This document shows, in pieces, positions 25,742-34,575 of a stretch of DNA of 64,000 nt (position 1 is its first letter; every line of letters begins with the position of its first letter). The DNA is taken from assembly GCF_001884065.1 (NCBI RefSeq), contig NZ_MACH01000127.1, forward strand, positions 1 to 64,000, in the 5' to 3' direction. The DNA is from Bacillus proteolyticus. GTDB taxonomy: Bacteria; Bacillota; Bacilli; Bacillales; Bacillaceae_G. The notes beneath the pieces were generated by a model. It was not told where the DNA came from and did no database searches. It saw only the letters and a program-made list of their open reading frames with translations. A program made the position numbers and the translations under genes.

Positions 25742-26842
25742 TTAGCGACGGCTAATAATGTCGTGACCGTTGCGTAAGTATGTGCTACGAGAGTTTTTCA
25801 AACTTGCAATGCGCTCTTCAGCTAGACGATCTGCTGCTACATAAGTTGCTATACCATCACGTTTTGAAATTTCGATTACTTTTGCAATTGTGTCATAGAT
25901 AGACTCAACACGTTTTAGTGCACGTTCTCTATTGTATCCATATAACTCGTCTGCTACGTTAATTACGCCACCTGCATTAATAACATAGTCTGGTGCGTAT
26001 ACAATACCCATTTCATGAATGATGTCGCCGTGACGATCTTCTTTTAATTGGTTATTTGCAGAACCTGCGATTACTTTTGCTTTAAGTTGTGGAATAGTTT
26101 CATCATTAACTGTTGCACCTAATGCACATGGTGCGTAAATATCACATTCAACACCGTAAATTTCATTTGGCTCAACTGCTGTTGCACCGAATTCTTCTAC
26201 TGCACGTTGTACAGCTTCTTTATTAATATCTGTAACGATTAATTTTGCTCCTTCAGCGTGTAAATGTTTGCATAGGTGATATGCTACGTTACCAACACCT
26301 TGAACAGAAATTACTTTTCCTTCTAGACTATCTGTACCGAACGCTTCTTTTGCAGCTGCTTTCATACCACGGTAAACACCGTATGCAGTTACTGGAGATG
26401 GGTTACCAGAAGAACCGAATGAAGGTGAAATACCTGTTACAAAGTCAGTTTCTTCGTGGATAATATCCATATCATCTACTGTTGTACCAACATCTTCAGC
26501 TGTAATGTAACGTCCGTTTAGTCCTTGAATGTAGCGTCCTAATGCACGGAACATCGCTTCGCTTTTATCTTTACGTGGATCACCGATAATTACTGTTTTT
26601 GCACCACCTAAGTTTAAACCAGCTGCTGCATTTTTGTATGTCATCCCTTTTGCAAGACGCAATGCATCTTCAATCGCCGCTTCTTCAGAATCATATGTCC
26701 ACATTCTTGTTCCACCAAGAGCTGGTCCAAGTGTTGTGTCATGGATTGCAATGATTGCTTTTAAACCAGATTCTTTATCTTGACAAAATACCACTTGCTC
26801 ATAATCATATTTTTCTAAGTATTCGAAGATTTCTAATGTCAT
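25742..26842 (-). CDS. bcd: Leucine (branched-chain amino acid) dehydrogenase
   Basis: A 366-residue amino acid dehydrogenase that converts Leu, Val and Ile to 2-oxoacids with NAD+, supplying the bkd complex. Visible are GGTRMW (about 41-46), [20 protein letters not shown] with the substrate-binding and catalytic lysines, and [16 protein letters not shown] of the NAD domain. Length agrees with Bacillus leucine dehydrogenases. It follows ptb after 35 bases. Confidence 0.96.
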   Translation of the reverse strand: MTLEIFEYLEKYDYEQVVFCQDKESGLKAIIAIHDTTLGPALGGTRMWTYDSEEAAIEDALRLAKGMTYKNAAAGLNLGGAKTVIIGDPRKDKSEAMFRALGRYIQGLNGRYITAEDVGTTVDDMDIIHEETDFVTGISPSFGSSGNPSPVTAYGVYRGMKAAAKEAFGTDSLEGKVISVQGVGNVAYHLCKHLHAEGAKLIVTDINKEAVQRAVEEFGATAVEPNEIYGVECDIYAPCALGATVNDETIPQLKAKVIAGSANNQLKEDRHGDIIHEMGIVYAPDYVINAGGVINVADELYGYNRERALKRVESIYDTIAKVIEISKRDGIATYVAADRLAEERIASLKNSRSTYLRNGHDIISRR

Positions 26843-26877
26843 TGTCGTTTCCCCCTAATTGTTTTACCCTATTTGGT

Positions 26878-27777
26878 TTATTTTGAAGCAGTCGCAACTG
26901 CCAATGCTAATGAATATACTTTTGTTTCTGCTGAATCAGCACGTGATGTTAAAACAATCGGTGCTTTAGCGCCAGCAATCATAGCCCCTACTTTTGCATC
27001 TGCAAAGTATACGAGTGATTTATATAGCACATTTCCAGCTTCAATCGTTGGGACGAGTAAAATGTCTGCCTTACCTGCTACATCACTTACTATGCCTTTA
27101 TGTTCTGCTGCAATTTGTGATACTGCATTATCTAAAGCAAGTGGTCCATCAACGACACAATTTTTAATTTGTCCGCGGCGATTCATTTGAGTTAACATCG
27201 CTGCATCAATTGTCGCTTGCATCGCAGGATTAACAACCTCTACCGCTGCAATTGGCGCTACCTTCGGCAAATCTATTCCTATTGCCCGAGCAACTTCTAC
27301 AGTATTTTGTATAATAGCAGCTTTTTGTGTTACATCAGGTGCAATGTTCATCGCTGCATCTGTAACAAAAATAAGACGATCGTAATTTGGAACTTCAAAC
27401 GCTGCAACGTGTGAAAGTACGCTACCCTTACGAAGTCCCCACTCTTTATTTAATACGGCTTTCAAAATATTTGCAGTTGGGATGTTCCCCTTCATAAGCA
27501 CATCTGCTTCGCCATTTCTTACAGCTTTAACAGAAAGTTCTGCAGCCTCAGCACTTGACTTTGCTGCAATCACTTCAATATGTTCTGAAGTTTGTAATCC
27601 ATGCTCTTGTAGCATCCCCATTATTTTTTCTTGATTTCCATATAGACGAAATTGAGCTAGCTGTAATTTAATCGCTTTCGCTACAGCTTCAATTACTTCA
27701 TGATCTTCAGCTACTGCTACAGCCACATTTTTTTTAGGCTGTCCTGCCGCTTGATCAATTAAATGTTCTAACTTCAT
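26878..27777 (-). CDS. ptb: Phosphate butyryltransferase / branched acyl transferase
   Basis: A 299-residue enzyme of the phosphate acetyl/butaryltransferase family. Marks include KGNIPTANILKAVLNKEWGLR and FVTDAAMNIAPDVTQKAAI. It exchanges phosphate for CoA on branched acyl groups. It is the first gene of the operon, 44 bases downstream of the sigma-54 -12 element. Confidence 0.93.
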   Translation of the reverse strand: MKLEHLIDQAAGQPKKNVAVAVAEDHEVIEAVAKAIKLQLAQFRLYGNQEKIMGMLQEHGLQTSEHIEVIAAKSSAEAAELSVKAVRNGEADVLMKGNIPTANILKAVLNKEWGLRKGSVLSHVAAFEVPNYDRLIFVTDAAMNIAPDVTQKAAIIQNTVEVARAIGIDLPKVAPIAAVEVVNPAMQATIDAAMLTQMNRRGQIKNCVVDGPLALDNAVSQIAAEHKGIVSDVAGKADILLVPTIEAGNVLYKSLVYFADAKVGAMIAGAKAPIVLTSRADSAETKVYSLALAVATASK

Positions 27778-27820
27778 ATTTTGTAATCAACCCTTTCCGT
27801 CGTCCCTCGTCTATTCATTA

Positions 27821-27837
27821 AGCAAATACCGTGCCAA
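27821..27837 (-). promoter_or_regulatory. Sigma-54 promoter of the ptb-bkd operon
   Basis: On the reverse strand TTGGCACGGTATTTGCT matches the consensus TTGGCAC-N5-TTGCW completely: the -24 GG and -12 GC are 10 bases apart. It lies upstream of ptb, as needed for control by the BkdR activator encoded next door. Confidence 0.93.
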
Positions 27838-27945
27838 CTTTTAAAAGTGGTCTTACCAATAATGAAAACGCATTCAAAATGCAGTAAAATCAATACTTTG
27901 GAAAACAACGAAATATTCTGTCTTGTTTTGTCGCTTTTTGTATAC

Positions 27946-27982
27946 CATGCAATAAATTGCACGGTACGCAATTTATTGCATG
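27946..27982. promoter_or_regulatory. Perfect palindrome, likely BkdR enhancer site
   Basis: Arms CATGCAATAAATTGC (27946-27960) and GCAATTTATTGCATG (27968-27982) are perfectly complementary over 15 bases around ACGGTAC. The centre is about 128 bases upstream of the -24 element, the usual distance for a sigma-54 activator. No T-run follows it in either direction, so it is not a good terminator. It overlaps the last codons of bkdR. Confidence 0.7.
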
Positions 27983-30045
27983 CTATTTTTTGCACAGTCG
28001 TACTTTTCTAGCTTGTAATATAAGTTTCGAACTGAAATTCCTAACGCTTTTGCAGTCTTCGTTTTGTTCCCGTCAAATTTATCTAAATATTCACGGATAA
28101 TATTCCCCTCAAATTCTGTCACTAGGTGTTCAAGGGCCTTCTCTTCTAATTCAGGTAATAAATTATTTTGTTTCGTCTCTACTTGTTCTTCTTTATGTAA
28201 AGGCGGTAAATGATGTACATCAATATATATCTCGTTATAATTCATAAAGATAACAGCTCGTCCTAAAATATTTTCAAGCTCCCTAACATTTCCTGGCCAT
28301 TCATATGATTGTAAATACGAAATGGCTGAATCGGTGAGCCCTTCTACATTACGACCATAATCTTGATTAATTTTTTGAATTAACCTTTCTGCAATCGCTG
28401 GTATGTCTCCTTTACGCTGACGAAGGGAAGGAATTTGAATCGGGATTTTATTTAAACGATAATATAAGTCCTCTCTGAACTTTCCTTCTAAAATAGCTTT
28501 TTCTAAATTTACATGCGTCGCAGCGATCACTCGAACATTAATAGGTATCGCTTTCGTTCCCCCTACTTTCACAATTTCTTTTTCTTGTAGTACACGAAGA
28601 AGCTTCGCTTGCGTATTTGCAGATAACTCTCCGATTTCATCTAAAAAAATACTTCCATTATTCGCTTCTTCAAAGAACCCTCGTTTCCCGCCTCTTTTCG
28701 CTCCAGAAAACGCGCCTTCCTCATAACCAAATAATTCACTCTCTAATAATGTCTCGGAAATAGCAGCACAGTTTACTCGGACGAACTTATTGTATTTTCG
28801 ATTACTACCATTATGAATAGCGTGCGCAAACAACTCTTTCCCTGTACCTGATTCCCCTCTAAGTAATACTGTTGCTGGTGTATTCGCTCCAAGTTTTGCT
28901 TGTTCAATAGCTGCCGTCGTTTCATCTGAATCGCCAACAATATCATCAAATGAATATTTCGCTTCTAACGTTCGAATAATTTGTCTTGCCCTATTCAATT
29001 CATTTGTTAACTTTTGAATTTCTGATACGTCGCGAATTACCCCGACGCTGCCTTTCAATATTCCATCAACAATAACCGGTGCTACATTTACAATTACATC
29101 CCGCTTCTTTTGCCCAATCTTCATATGTATTCCTCGTACCGCCCGGCGTGTCCGGAGTACTTTCATATGCATACTTTCACCTTCTACAATATCAGTTGTA
29201 GCCGGCTGCCCCAGAATATCTTCTTCCGTCAAACCCGTTAACTTCGTATAAGCAGGGTTTATAACTAACCCTCTTCCTTTCTCATCGACAACCGAAATCG
29301 CTTCTTCAGATGAGTTAATAATTGCCTCGAGTAGCGTTTGAATTTCTTTTAAGTCTGTAACTTCTTCCGCTAAATCTACAACTTCTGTAATATCTTTAAA
29401 AATCGCAAATGCCCCTTGAACCTCTCCACCTTCTTTTAATATCGGTATACGCGTTGTAATGATCTTCTTGTCATTTTCTAACGTCAGTTCATAGTTCACT
29501 TCTATTTGTTTCGTACGTATAATACGAAGCAACTTACTCGTTGGAATAACTTCTAAAATATATTTCCCTACCGCTTCTTCTTTTTTATATCCGATAATAC
29601 GCTCTGCGCTTTTGTTAAACAGACGGACTTTTCCCTCTCGATCAATAACAATCATACCGTCATGTGTAGAATTTAAAATTAATTCTCCTTGTTGCGTTTG
29701 TTCCTCTAACTGTCCGATCAAGCCTTCCTTCTCATGCGCTAATCTCGTAACAATTTTCGCAATATCCCCTGGTATAAGAAGAGTATCTTTATGCTTACTT
29801 TCCAATAACACTTTATGTAAATCATAATCACCTGTCATATCAAACATTACATCAATATGCATAGAAAGAAACGGAGTTACACTATCACCAATCGAAATCC
29901 CATATTCCTTTGCGATTTGTAATCCTTTCGCAATTGGATTAATATCAATAACCCCTATAATTTGAAATATATTCGAATTTTGCAACAGACTCAGCAGTGT
30001 ACTTCCACCTTCACCTGCTCCAACAATTAACACATTTTGTTTCAT
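27973..30045 (-). CDS. bkdR: Sigma-54-dependent activator of the bkd operon
   Basis: A 690-residue regulator. An N-terminal Rossmann-like segment ([14 protein letters not shown], residues 4-17) is followed by PAS domains (about 120-220 and 235-345), an AAA+ domain with GESGTGKE near 396 and GAFSGA near 443, LDEIGELS, and a C-terminal Fis-type helix-turn-helix ([21 protein letters not shown]). It should activate the -24/-12 promoter downstream of it. The sigma-54 contact loop reads GAFSGA where GAFTGA is usual, a mild change. The Rossmann and PAS parts are presumably where metabolites are sensed. Confidence 0.95.
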   Translation of the reverse strand: MKQNVLIVGAGEGGSTLLSLLQNSNIFQIIGVIDINPIAKGLQIAKEYGISIGDSVTPFLSMHIDVMFDMTGDYDLHKVLLESKHKDTLLIPGDIAKIVTRLAHEKEGLIGQLEEQTQQGELILNSTHDGMIVIDREGKVRLFNKSAERIIGYKKEEAVGKYILEVIPTSKLLRIIRTKQIEVNYELTLENDKKIITTRIPILKEGGEVQGAFAIFKDITEVVDLAEEVTDLKEIQTLLEAIINSSEEAISVVDEKGRGLVINPAYTKLTGLTEEDILGQPATTDIVEGESMHMKVLRTRRAVRGIHMKIGQKKRDVIVNVAPVIVDGILKGSVGVIRDVSEIQKLTNELNRARQIIRTLEAKYSFDDIVGDSDETTAAIEQAKLGANTPATVLLRGESGTGKELFAHAIHNGSNRKYNKFVRVNCAAISETLLESELFGYEEGAFSGAKRGGKRGFFEEANNGSIFLDEIGELSANTQAKLLRVLQEKEIVKVGGTKAIPINVRVIAATHVNLEKAILEGKFREDLYYRLNKIPIQIPSLRQRKGDIPAIAERLIQKINQDYGRNVEGLTDSAISYLQSYEWPGNVRELENILGRAVIFMNYNEIYIDVHHLPPLHKEEQVETKQNNLLPELEEKALEHLVTEFEGNIIREYLDKFDGNKTKTAKALGISVRNLYYKLEKYDCAKNSMQ

Positions 30046-30181
30046 ACATTACACTTCCTCTCGAAGTATCTCTGCAAAATTTTTCACATTCTTATCTTAC
30101 TCGTTCAGCAACCTCTTGACAAACCCCCATTCCATATAACATCATTAAAATATACAAAATAATCTGAAAAGGAGCGTTTAT

Positions 30182-30415
30182 ATGCAGCGTTATCTCGCTC
30201 TATTATTAGCACTCATCCCCATTTCATTAGCCGTGCTTGGTATTAAACTAATGAGAGATACTGTATTTGGGATTTTGTTCTCTCCAATCCCTATATTATG
30301 GTTACAATTTTTAATCGGCGCTCTTTGCTTTGCACTCGGGTTTTATATCTTCGGCGGCTTCGTCTTACACAGAGATCGTAAGAGAAATAAAGTACAAGCA
30401 CGCTTCAGAAGATAA
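30182..30415 (+). CDS. yqzF: YqzF family small membrane protein (DUF2627)
   Basis: A 77-residue protein with two membrane helices (about 5-23 and 40-62) and a strongly basic tail (HRDRKRNKVQARFRR), the pattern of YqzF, which is divergent from bkdR in B. subtilis too. AAAGGAGCG precedes ATG 30182. Function unknown. Confidence 0.88.
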   Translation: MQRYLALLLALIPISLAVLGIKLMRDTVFGILFSPIPILWLQFLIGALCFALGFYIFGGFVLHRDRKRNKVQARFRR

Positions 30416-30440
30416 AACAAAGTTTTCACATATCATAAAT

Positions 30441-30477
30441 AAAAAATGAGACCATTATATTAGGTCTCATTTTTTTA
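30441..30477. terminator. Bidirectional terminator yqzF / yqiK
   Basis: AAAAAATGAGACC / GGTCTCATTTTTT stem between convergent genes; its right arm overlaps the yqiK stop region. Confidence 0.9.
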
Positions 30478-31195
30478 TCGGTAATAAAGTTCTTGCTGTT
30501 TCAGGATAATCAGTAATAATCGCTGATATATTCATATCAAAATATTTACGCATAAGCGTTTCTTCATTTATCGTGTAAGGACGAACCTCCACACCACTTT
30601 CCATCGTTAATTCAGCGATAGCATCTTGAAGATAACGATAATTCGGATGTACTGCAGTAGCACCCATCTTTTTTGCATATGCCCACGGGCTATGCAAACC
30701 TTCGCGATACAAAATAGCTGTTTGAATATCAGGAGCCATCATATGACATCGCTTCATACTATAGTGATTAAAAGAAGAAAATACAATCCGATCCTCTAGA
30801 CTAAACTTACGTACAAGTGTTATAACCTCTTCTTCTAAACCTCTGTATGGGATTTTATTATTTTTCAGTTCAATATTGAGTAGCAATTTCGTTTTTACGA
30901 GCCATTCTAACACCTCTTCTAGAAGAGGTATTTTGCAAAAACCTACTTTGTCACCGAATTTATAACTCGCATCCAACTTACATAAATCCTCATATAAATA
31001 ATTTCGAACCGCACCTTTTCCATTTGTTGTCCGATCCACCGTTTCATCATGAATAACGACAACTTTTCCATCTTTCGTGAATTGAACATCGAGTTCAATT
31101 CCATCTGCCCCGAAAGCCTCCGCTGCTTCAAATGAAATCATTGTATTTTCTGGATACGTCCCCGCCGCACCACGATGTGCAAATATAAGAGTCAT
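30467..31195 (-). CDS. yqiK: Glycerophosphodiester phosphodiesterase
   Basis: A 242-residue GDPD TIM-barrel enzyme. It begins MTLIFAHRGAAGTYPENT, with catalytic His7 and Arg8, followed by GADGIELDVQFTKDGKVVVIHDE with metal ligands. No signal peptide, so cytoplasmic. It splits glycerophosphodiesters from phospholipid turnover into glycerol 3-phosphate and an alcohol. ATG 31195 follows GGGGGAG by five bases. Confidence 0.92.
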   Translation of the reverse strand: MTLIFAHRGAAGTYPENTMISFEAAEAFGADGIELDVQFTKDGKVVVIHDETVDRTTNGKGAVRNYLYEDLCKLDASYKFGDKVGFCKIPLLEEVLEWLVKTKLLLNIELKNNKIPYRGLEEEVITLVRKFSLEDRIVFSSFNHYSMKRCHMMAPDIQTAILYREGLHSPWAYAKKMGATAVHPNYRYLQDAIAELTMESGVEVRPYTINEETLMRKYFDMNISAIITDYPETARTLLPIKK

Positions 31196-31245
31196 CCTCA
31201 CTCCCCCAATCTTATGCTATACTATACGAAAAAGGAGGTACTTCT

Positions 31246-31392
31246 ATGAGACCATTACAAATTTCTCCAGACACTGCAGTCCGCCTATCAAAAGCGTTAG
31301 GTGTTCCACTTGAACAACTTATGCATATGCCACAGCATATTTTAATCCAAAAGTTAGTTGAATTAGAAAAACAAAATAAAGACGAAGAATAA
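31246..31392 (+). CDS. yycC: YycC-like small protein
   Basis: A 48-residue protein: MRPLQISPDTAVRLSKALG, then VPLEQLMHMPQHILIQKLVE and a charged end. It matches the short YycC family of Bacillus as I remember it (RPLQIS..TA and MHMPQHIL). AAAGGAGG lies eight bases before ATG 31246. No membrane segment. Function unknown. It is followed by a terminator at once. Confidence 0.85.
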   Translation: MRPLQISPDTAVRLSKALGVPLEQLMHMPQHILIQKLVELEKQNKDEE

Positions 31393-31395
31393 TAT

Positions 31396-31419
31396 AGTCC
31401 TGTTTTGCAGGGCTTTTTA
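31396..31419 (+). terminator. Terminator of yycC
   Basis: AGTCCTG / CAGGGCT with loop TTTTG and TTTTTA tail, three bases after the stop. Confidence 0.8.
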
Positions 31420-31445
31420 TTATCATCTATTATATCATGGATAAC

Positions 31446-31616
31446 TTACCCACTAAAATTATGAATGCATGGAACAACAAAATAAAAAGCCTCTATCATT
31501 TCTTCGCATTGTTTACATTTAACCATCGCTTCAGCTTGAATCAGTTCACAAATTTCTTTTTCATTTCCCTCATAATTGTTTAACATTCTTAGAATTTCTG
31601 AAACCTTTGCATCCAT
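31446..31616 (-). CDS. Small cysteine-containing protein in the toxin-immunity patch
   Basis: A 56-residue frame, MDAKVSEILRMLNNYEGNEK, then AEAMVKCKQCEEMIEAFYFV and VPCIHNFSG. AGGAG lies eight bases before ATG 31616, and the codon use looks normal. CKQC plus Cys50 and His52 could bind zinc. It follows the probable immunity gene by 36 bases on the same strand, so it may belong to that cassette. No family recognised. Confidence 0.6.
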   Translation of the reverse strand: MDAKVSEILRMLNNYEGNEKEICELIQAEAMVKCKQCEEMIEAFYFVVPCIHNFSG

Positions 31617-31652
31617 GTTACTAACTCCTGTCAGTTATTTTAGGACTTTCTT

Positions 31653-32222
31653 TTACATATTCGCTTCTGAATCCCATAACTCAACAAATTCGAAACCTTT
31701 TAAATCGCTTTCTAACACTGCATTTCTAAATTCATCTGATACAAAAACAGCAGTAGGATGAATCCTTTTATTTACATATACTTTAAAAATCACTTCATTT
31801 TGAATAACATTAGGAGTAAATGCAAATTTTTCACACCCTATTATTAAACCTGTAATTAGTTTTTTAAAAATTGCTTTATCACTATCAATTGCATCTAATA
31901 CATTTAAAACATGAACTACATAATATACTTCACCTGTTTTATTGTTAATAAGTGGAAGAAACTCAACGTTAGCGCCTATTAAAGGTTCTAATAATTTTTT
32001 CGCTTGTTCTCTAACCATTGGTGCACCAGTTTCTCCCCAAAAATAAGGAAAATCACTATGATTTCCTTCTTCTAGACATTCAATAAATATTTCTCCCCAT
32101 GAATCTAGTAAAATTGTAGTGGAGTTGAATTTTCCTTCAAAATATTTCTTATCCTTTTTATAATTTAATAGTTGGAAAGACTCATAGTTATCAGATGAAC
32201 TCTTCAATTCCCAAATTTTCAT
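31653..32222 (-). CDS. Probable immunity protein (Imm11/DUF1629-like, tentative)
   Basis: A 189-residue soluble acidic protein starting MKIWELKSSSDNYESFQLLN after AAGGGAGAAGG. The opening strand KxxEL...DxYxxF, the central GANVEFLPLINNKTGEVYYVVHVLNVLDAID and the late IFKVYVNKRIHPTAVFVSDEFRNAVLE are what I recall of DUF1629 immunity proteins of polymorphic toxin systems. The gene lies 34 bases behind a broken AHH nuclease toxin gene, the expected place for its immunity partner, and is itself intact. Confidence 0.65.
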   Translation of the reverse strand: MKIWELKSSSDNYESFQLLNYKKDKKYFEGKFNSTTILLDSWGEIFIECLEEGNHSDFPYFWGETGAPMVREQAKKLLEPLIGANVEFLPLINNKTGEVYYVVHVLNVLDAIDSDKAIFKKLITGLIIGCEKFAFTPNVIQNEVIFKVYVNKRIHPTAVFVSDEFRNAVLESDLKGFEFVELWDSEANM

Positions 32223-32256
32223 TTTCCTTCTCCCTTATATTTAATCTATTCATAAA

Positions 32257-33221
32257 TTATTTCGGGCTATTTAATTTTAAGCCGCGATCTAATAAACGTG
32301 TTCTTATGTCATGTAAAGCTGCAACAGCGTCTGCTTGAGTACCACCATATTCTTTAACTTCTTTTAGTACCTTAGTTACCTCTTTCATATAATCCGTACT
32401 ATGATTAACTATATGTAATGCTTCAGTAGTTACATAATCGTTCACTTTATATGGTAAAAATACCCCATTAGCAGCAGAATCAGGATGTATTCCAAACTCT
32501 TCTAATAGTTCTTGTACCTGTGCCGCCCTTTTATCATTCCAAGGTCCGATGTGATGTGCTGCATTAGAATATGGGGGTGGTTCAATCCCTGCATCCTTAA
32601 GTTCTTCACGTAATACTTTGGATGCTGTATACGAATCGGGATAATCATTTTTTACATCTACTCTATCAAGAACTTTATCCGCATAATCTTTTATTACTTC
32701 TTGTACACCTTTAACTCTACTTCTTCCACCAGTTTCAGAAAACATAAATGTATCACGGGCTGCTTGTAAAGCTTCAAAAGTTTTTATCTGATTGCTACCA
32801 AAGCCACTAGTACCCGCGAATGCAAATCGGTCTTTCAATGGTAATTGATTCGAAACAGACGAGATACCTTCTGATACCTTTGCTAAATTCGTACCCTTTG
32901 CAAGTGTAGTGACTTTGCTTATTCCTTTATCACCAATAAGTCCTAAACCAACTTGAGTTAAAACATAACTTCTCCATTTTGTACGACTTTCTGCGTCACC
33001 ATTTATTACATTATTAATCAATGAATCCGCCAATACATTATACATGGTACTAAGTGTATCAATAGGATGCAAGGCTGCGTTCCCCATATTTTCCTAAGTT
33101 CCTTAAATCCTTCTATAGTATCTTCAACGGCTTCCCCTGCACCTTCTACAATACCATCTCGAATTTTTTCGAAAGTAGATTTTTCAGGTAGATTACCACA
33201 CATTGCCCCTTCTTTTTTCAT
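32257..33221 (-). pseudogene. Frameshifted AHH-nuclease polymorphic toxin, N-terminus lost
   Basis: Two reverse frames together make the tail of a toxin. 33221-33089 gives MKKEGAMCGNLPEKSTFEK ... VEDTIEGFKELRK; from about 33088 the sense continues in another frame with NMGNAALHPIDTLSTMYNVL to the stop at 32257. One base missing in an A-run near GGAAAATATGG would explain the break. The C-terminal 80 residues hold AHHIGPWND ... AANGVFLPY, the AHH member of the HNH/EndoVII nuclease superfamily. The usual LXG-type export domain is absent: upstream only a ribosome site and six codons remain. Confidence 0.8.
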
Positions 33222-33392
33222 GCATTTTCAAATTTATTAAGGGTAGATCGTACCATAGATTTTATTAAATAATCATTCAACTTTGCTTTAATCTTTATTC
33301 TATTAATCTACAATTGAAAGTTATTCATACAACAAAAACCTCCTAATTATTGGAATCTAAATTTCAATCCAATAAATAGAAGGTTTTTAAAT
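33222..33392 (-). other. Eroded 5' end of the toxin gene
   Basis: Reverse strand: AGGAGG (plus 33338-33343) is followed after ten bases by ATG and the frame MNNFQL then TAG. Downstream all frames carry stops until the toxin remnant. It looks like the old translation start left after deletion of the secretion domain. Confidence 0.4.
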
Positions 33393-33444
33393 TAACCGCC
33401 AATTACCTATGTACTTTATTGCCTACATATGTAATTGGCGGTTA
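33393..33444 (-). terminator. Terminator of spo0A
   Basis: TAACCGCCAATTAC / GTAATTGGCGGTTA perfect 14-base stem, extended inward by further pairs (TATGTA / TACATA), 34 bases after the spo0A stop. Confidence 0.8.
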
Positions 33445-33477
33445 TTAAATTTTGTTATGACATTAATACGACAACAT

Positions 33478-34272
33478 TTACGAAGCCTTATGTTCAAGTC
33501 TTAGCTTATCCGCAACCATTGCAATAAATTCAGAATTCGTAGGTTTTGCTTTTGACATTGATACAGTATAACCAAATAAGGACGAAATAGAATCAATATT
33601 CCCACGGCTCCAAGCCACTTCAATTGCGTGACGGATTGCGCGCTCGACACGACTTGCTGTTGTATTATATTTCTTTGCGATATCTGGATATAATACTTTC
33701 GTAATAGATCCTAGTAATTCGATATCATTGTACACCATAGAGATTGCTTCTCGTAAGTACATGTACCCTTTAATATGAGCGGGTACACCAATTTCATGAA
33801 TGATACTTGTAATACTCGCATCTAAGTTTTTCGGTTTTCCATCGATCGTTGTTGCTGATCGGAAAGATGGTAATGGACGTTTAATGGTAGCATTTGCCTT
33901 ACCACTCACTTGACGAATATGACTCGTTAAATTCTCCATATCAAATGGTTTTAATATGAAATATGATGCACCTAAATCAACCGCTTTTTTCGTCACATCT
34001 TCTTGTCCAAATGCTGTCAACATAATAACGCTTGGTTGTCTTAACCTTTCAATATGTCGCATTTTCTCTAGCACAGCTAGACCATCTAAATGTGGCATAA
34101 TAATGTCTAAAACGAGTACATCAGGCTGCTTGTCTGTCAATAAGTTTAAACATTCTTGACCATTGTAAGCAGTTCCGATCACTTCCATATCATCCTGAGC
34201 AGCAACATAGCTCTCTAGCATTGATACCAATTCTTTATTATCATCCACAAGACATACTTTAATTTTCTCCAC
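33478..34272 (-). CDS. spo0A: Sporulation master response regulator
   Basis: A 264-residue response regulator. Receiver domain: acidic pocket Asp10-Asp11, phosphoacceptor Asp56 in LVLDIIMP, Lys near 108 in FILKPF. After a variable hinge comes the Spo0A-type DNA-binding domain ([43 protein letters not shown]). GTG 34272 is the start: GGAGG lies seven bases upstream and the product (V/M)[11 protein letters not shown] aligns with B. subtilis Spo0A. Phosphorylated by the phosphorelay it starts sporulation. A Spo0A box lies in its own promoter region. Confidence 0.97.
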   Translation of the reverse strand: MEKIKVCLVDDNKELVSMLESYVAAQDDMEVIGTAYNGQECLNLLTDKQPDVLVLDIIMPHLDGLAVLEKMRHIERLRQPSVIMLTAFGQEDVTKKAVDLGASYFILKPFDMENLTSHIRQVSGKANATIKRPLPSFRSATTIDGKPKNLDASITSIIHEIGVPAHIKGYMYLREAISMVYNDIELLGSITKVLYPDIAKKYNTTASRVERAIRHAIEVAWSRGNIDSISSLFGYTVSMSKAKPTNSEFIAMVADKLRLEHKAS

Positions 34273-34336
34273 AGTTTTTCCTCCCTTACCGAATCGATTC
34301 TTCCGACATGTGTAAGCTTCTAGGCTACATGAATTG

Positions 34337-34344
34337 TTCGACAA
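34337..34344 (-). promoter_or_regulatory. Spo0A box upstream of spo0A
   Basis: TTGTCGAA on the reverse strand, inside the near palindrome AATTGTTCGACAATT, 65 bases before the GTG start. AAAGGGAATTTT just upstream resembles a sigma-H -35. Together they suggest autoregulation as in B. subtilis. Confidence 0.6.
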
Positions 34345-34490
34345 TTGTGTGAAAATTCCCTTTTAAAGTTTCTTACTTTCCGATAAAAACACAAAAAAAT
34401 ATATTTATCGCCCATTTACTTTCTTTCGCAACACATTCCATCATAGAATTACAACGAAACGTTCAACCCTTTTCTTATATTTTACAACAA

Positions 34491-34515
34491 AAAACAGCTC
34501 TTGCGGAGCTTTTAC
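34491..34515 (-). terminator. Second hairpin downstream of spoIVB
   Basis: AGCTCTT-GC-GGAGCT hairpin (reverse strand AAAAGCTCCGCAAGAGCTG) followed by TTTTTTG, a likely back-up terminator. Confidence 0.5.
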
Positions 34516-34540
34516 AAAATTTCAACGAATTTTTCAATAG

Positions 34541-34575
34541 AAAAGCGAGCTAATATGCATTAGCTCGCTTTTTTC
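34541..34575 (-). terminator. Terminator of spoIVB
   Basis: AAAAGCGAGCTAAT / ATTAGCTCGCTTTT stem that overlaps the last codons of spoIVB. Confidence 0.85.

Noticed and set aside
27946-27982. Palindrome as terminator of bkdR
   Set aside because: No run of T follows it on the reverse strand and its place fits an activator site, though a double role cannot be excluded.
27774-27995. 73-codon reverse frame between bkdR and ptb
   Set aside because: It runs across the sigma-54 promoter and the enhancer palindrome, has no good ribosome site and no recognisable product.
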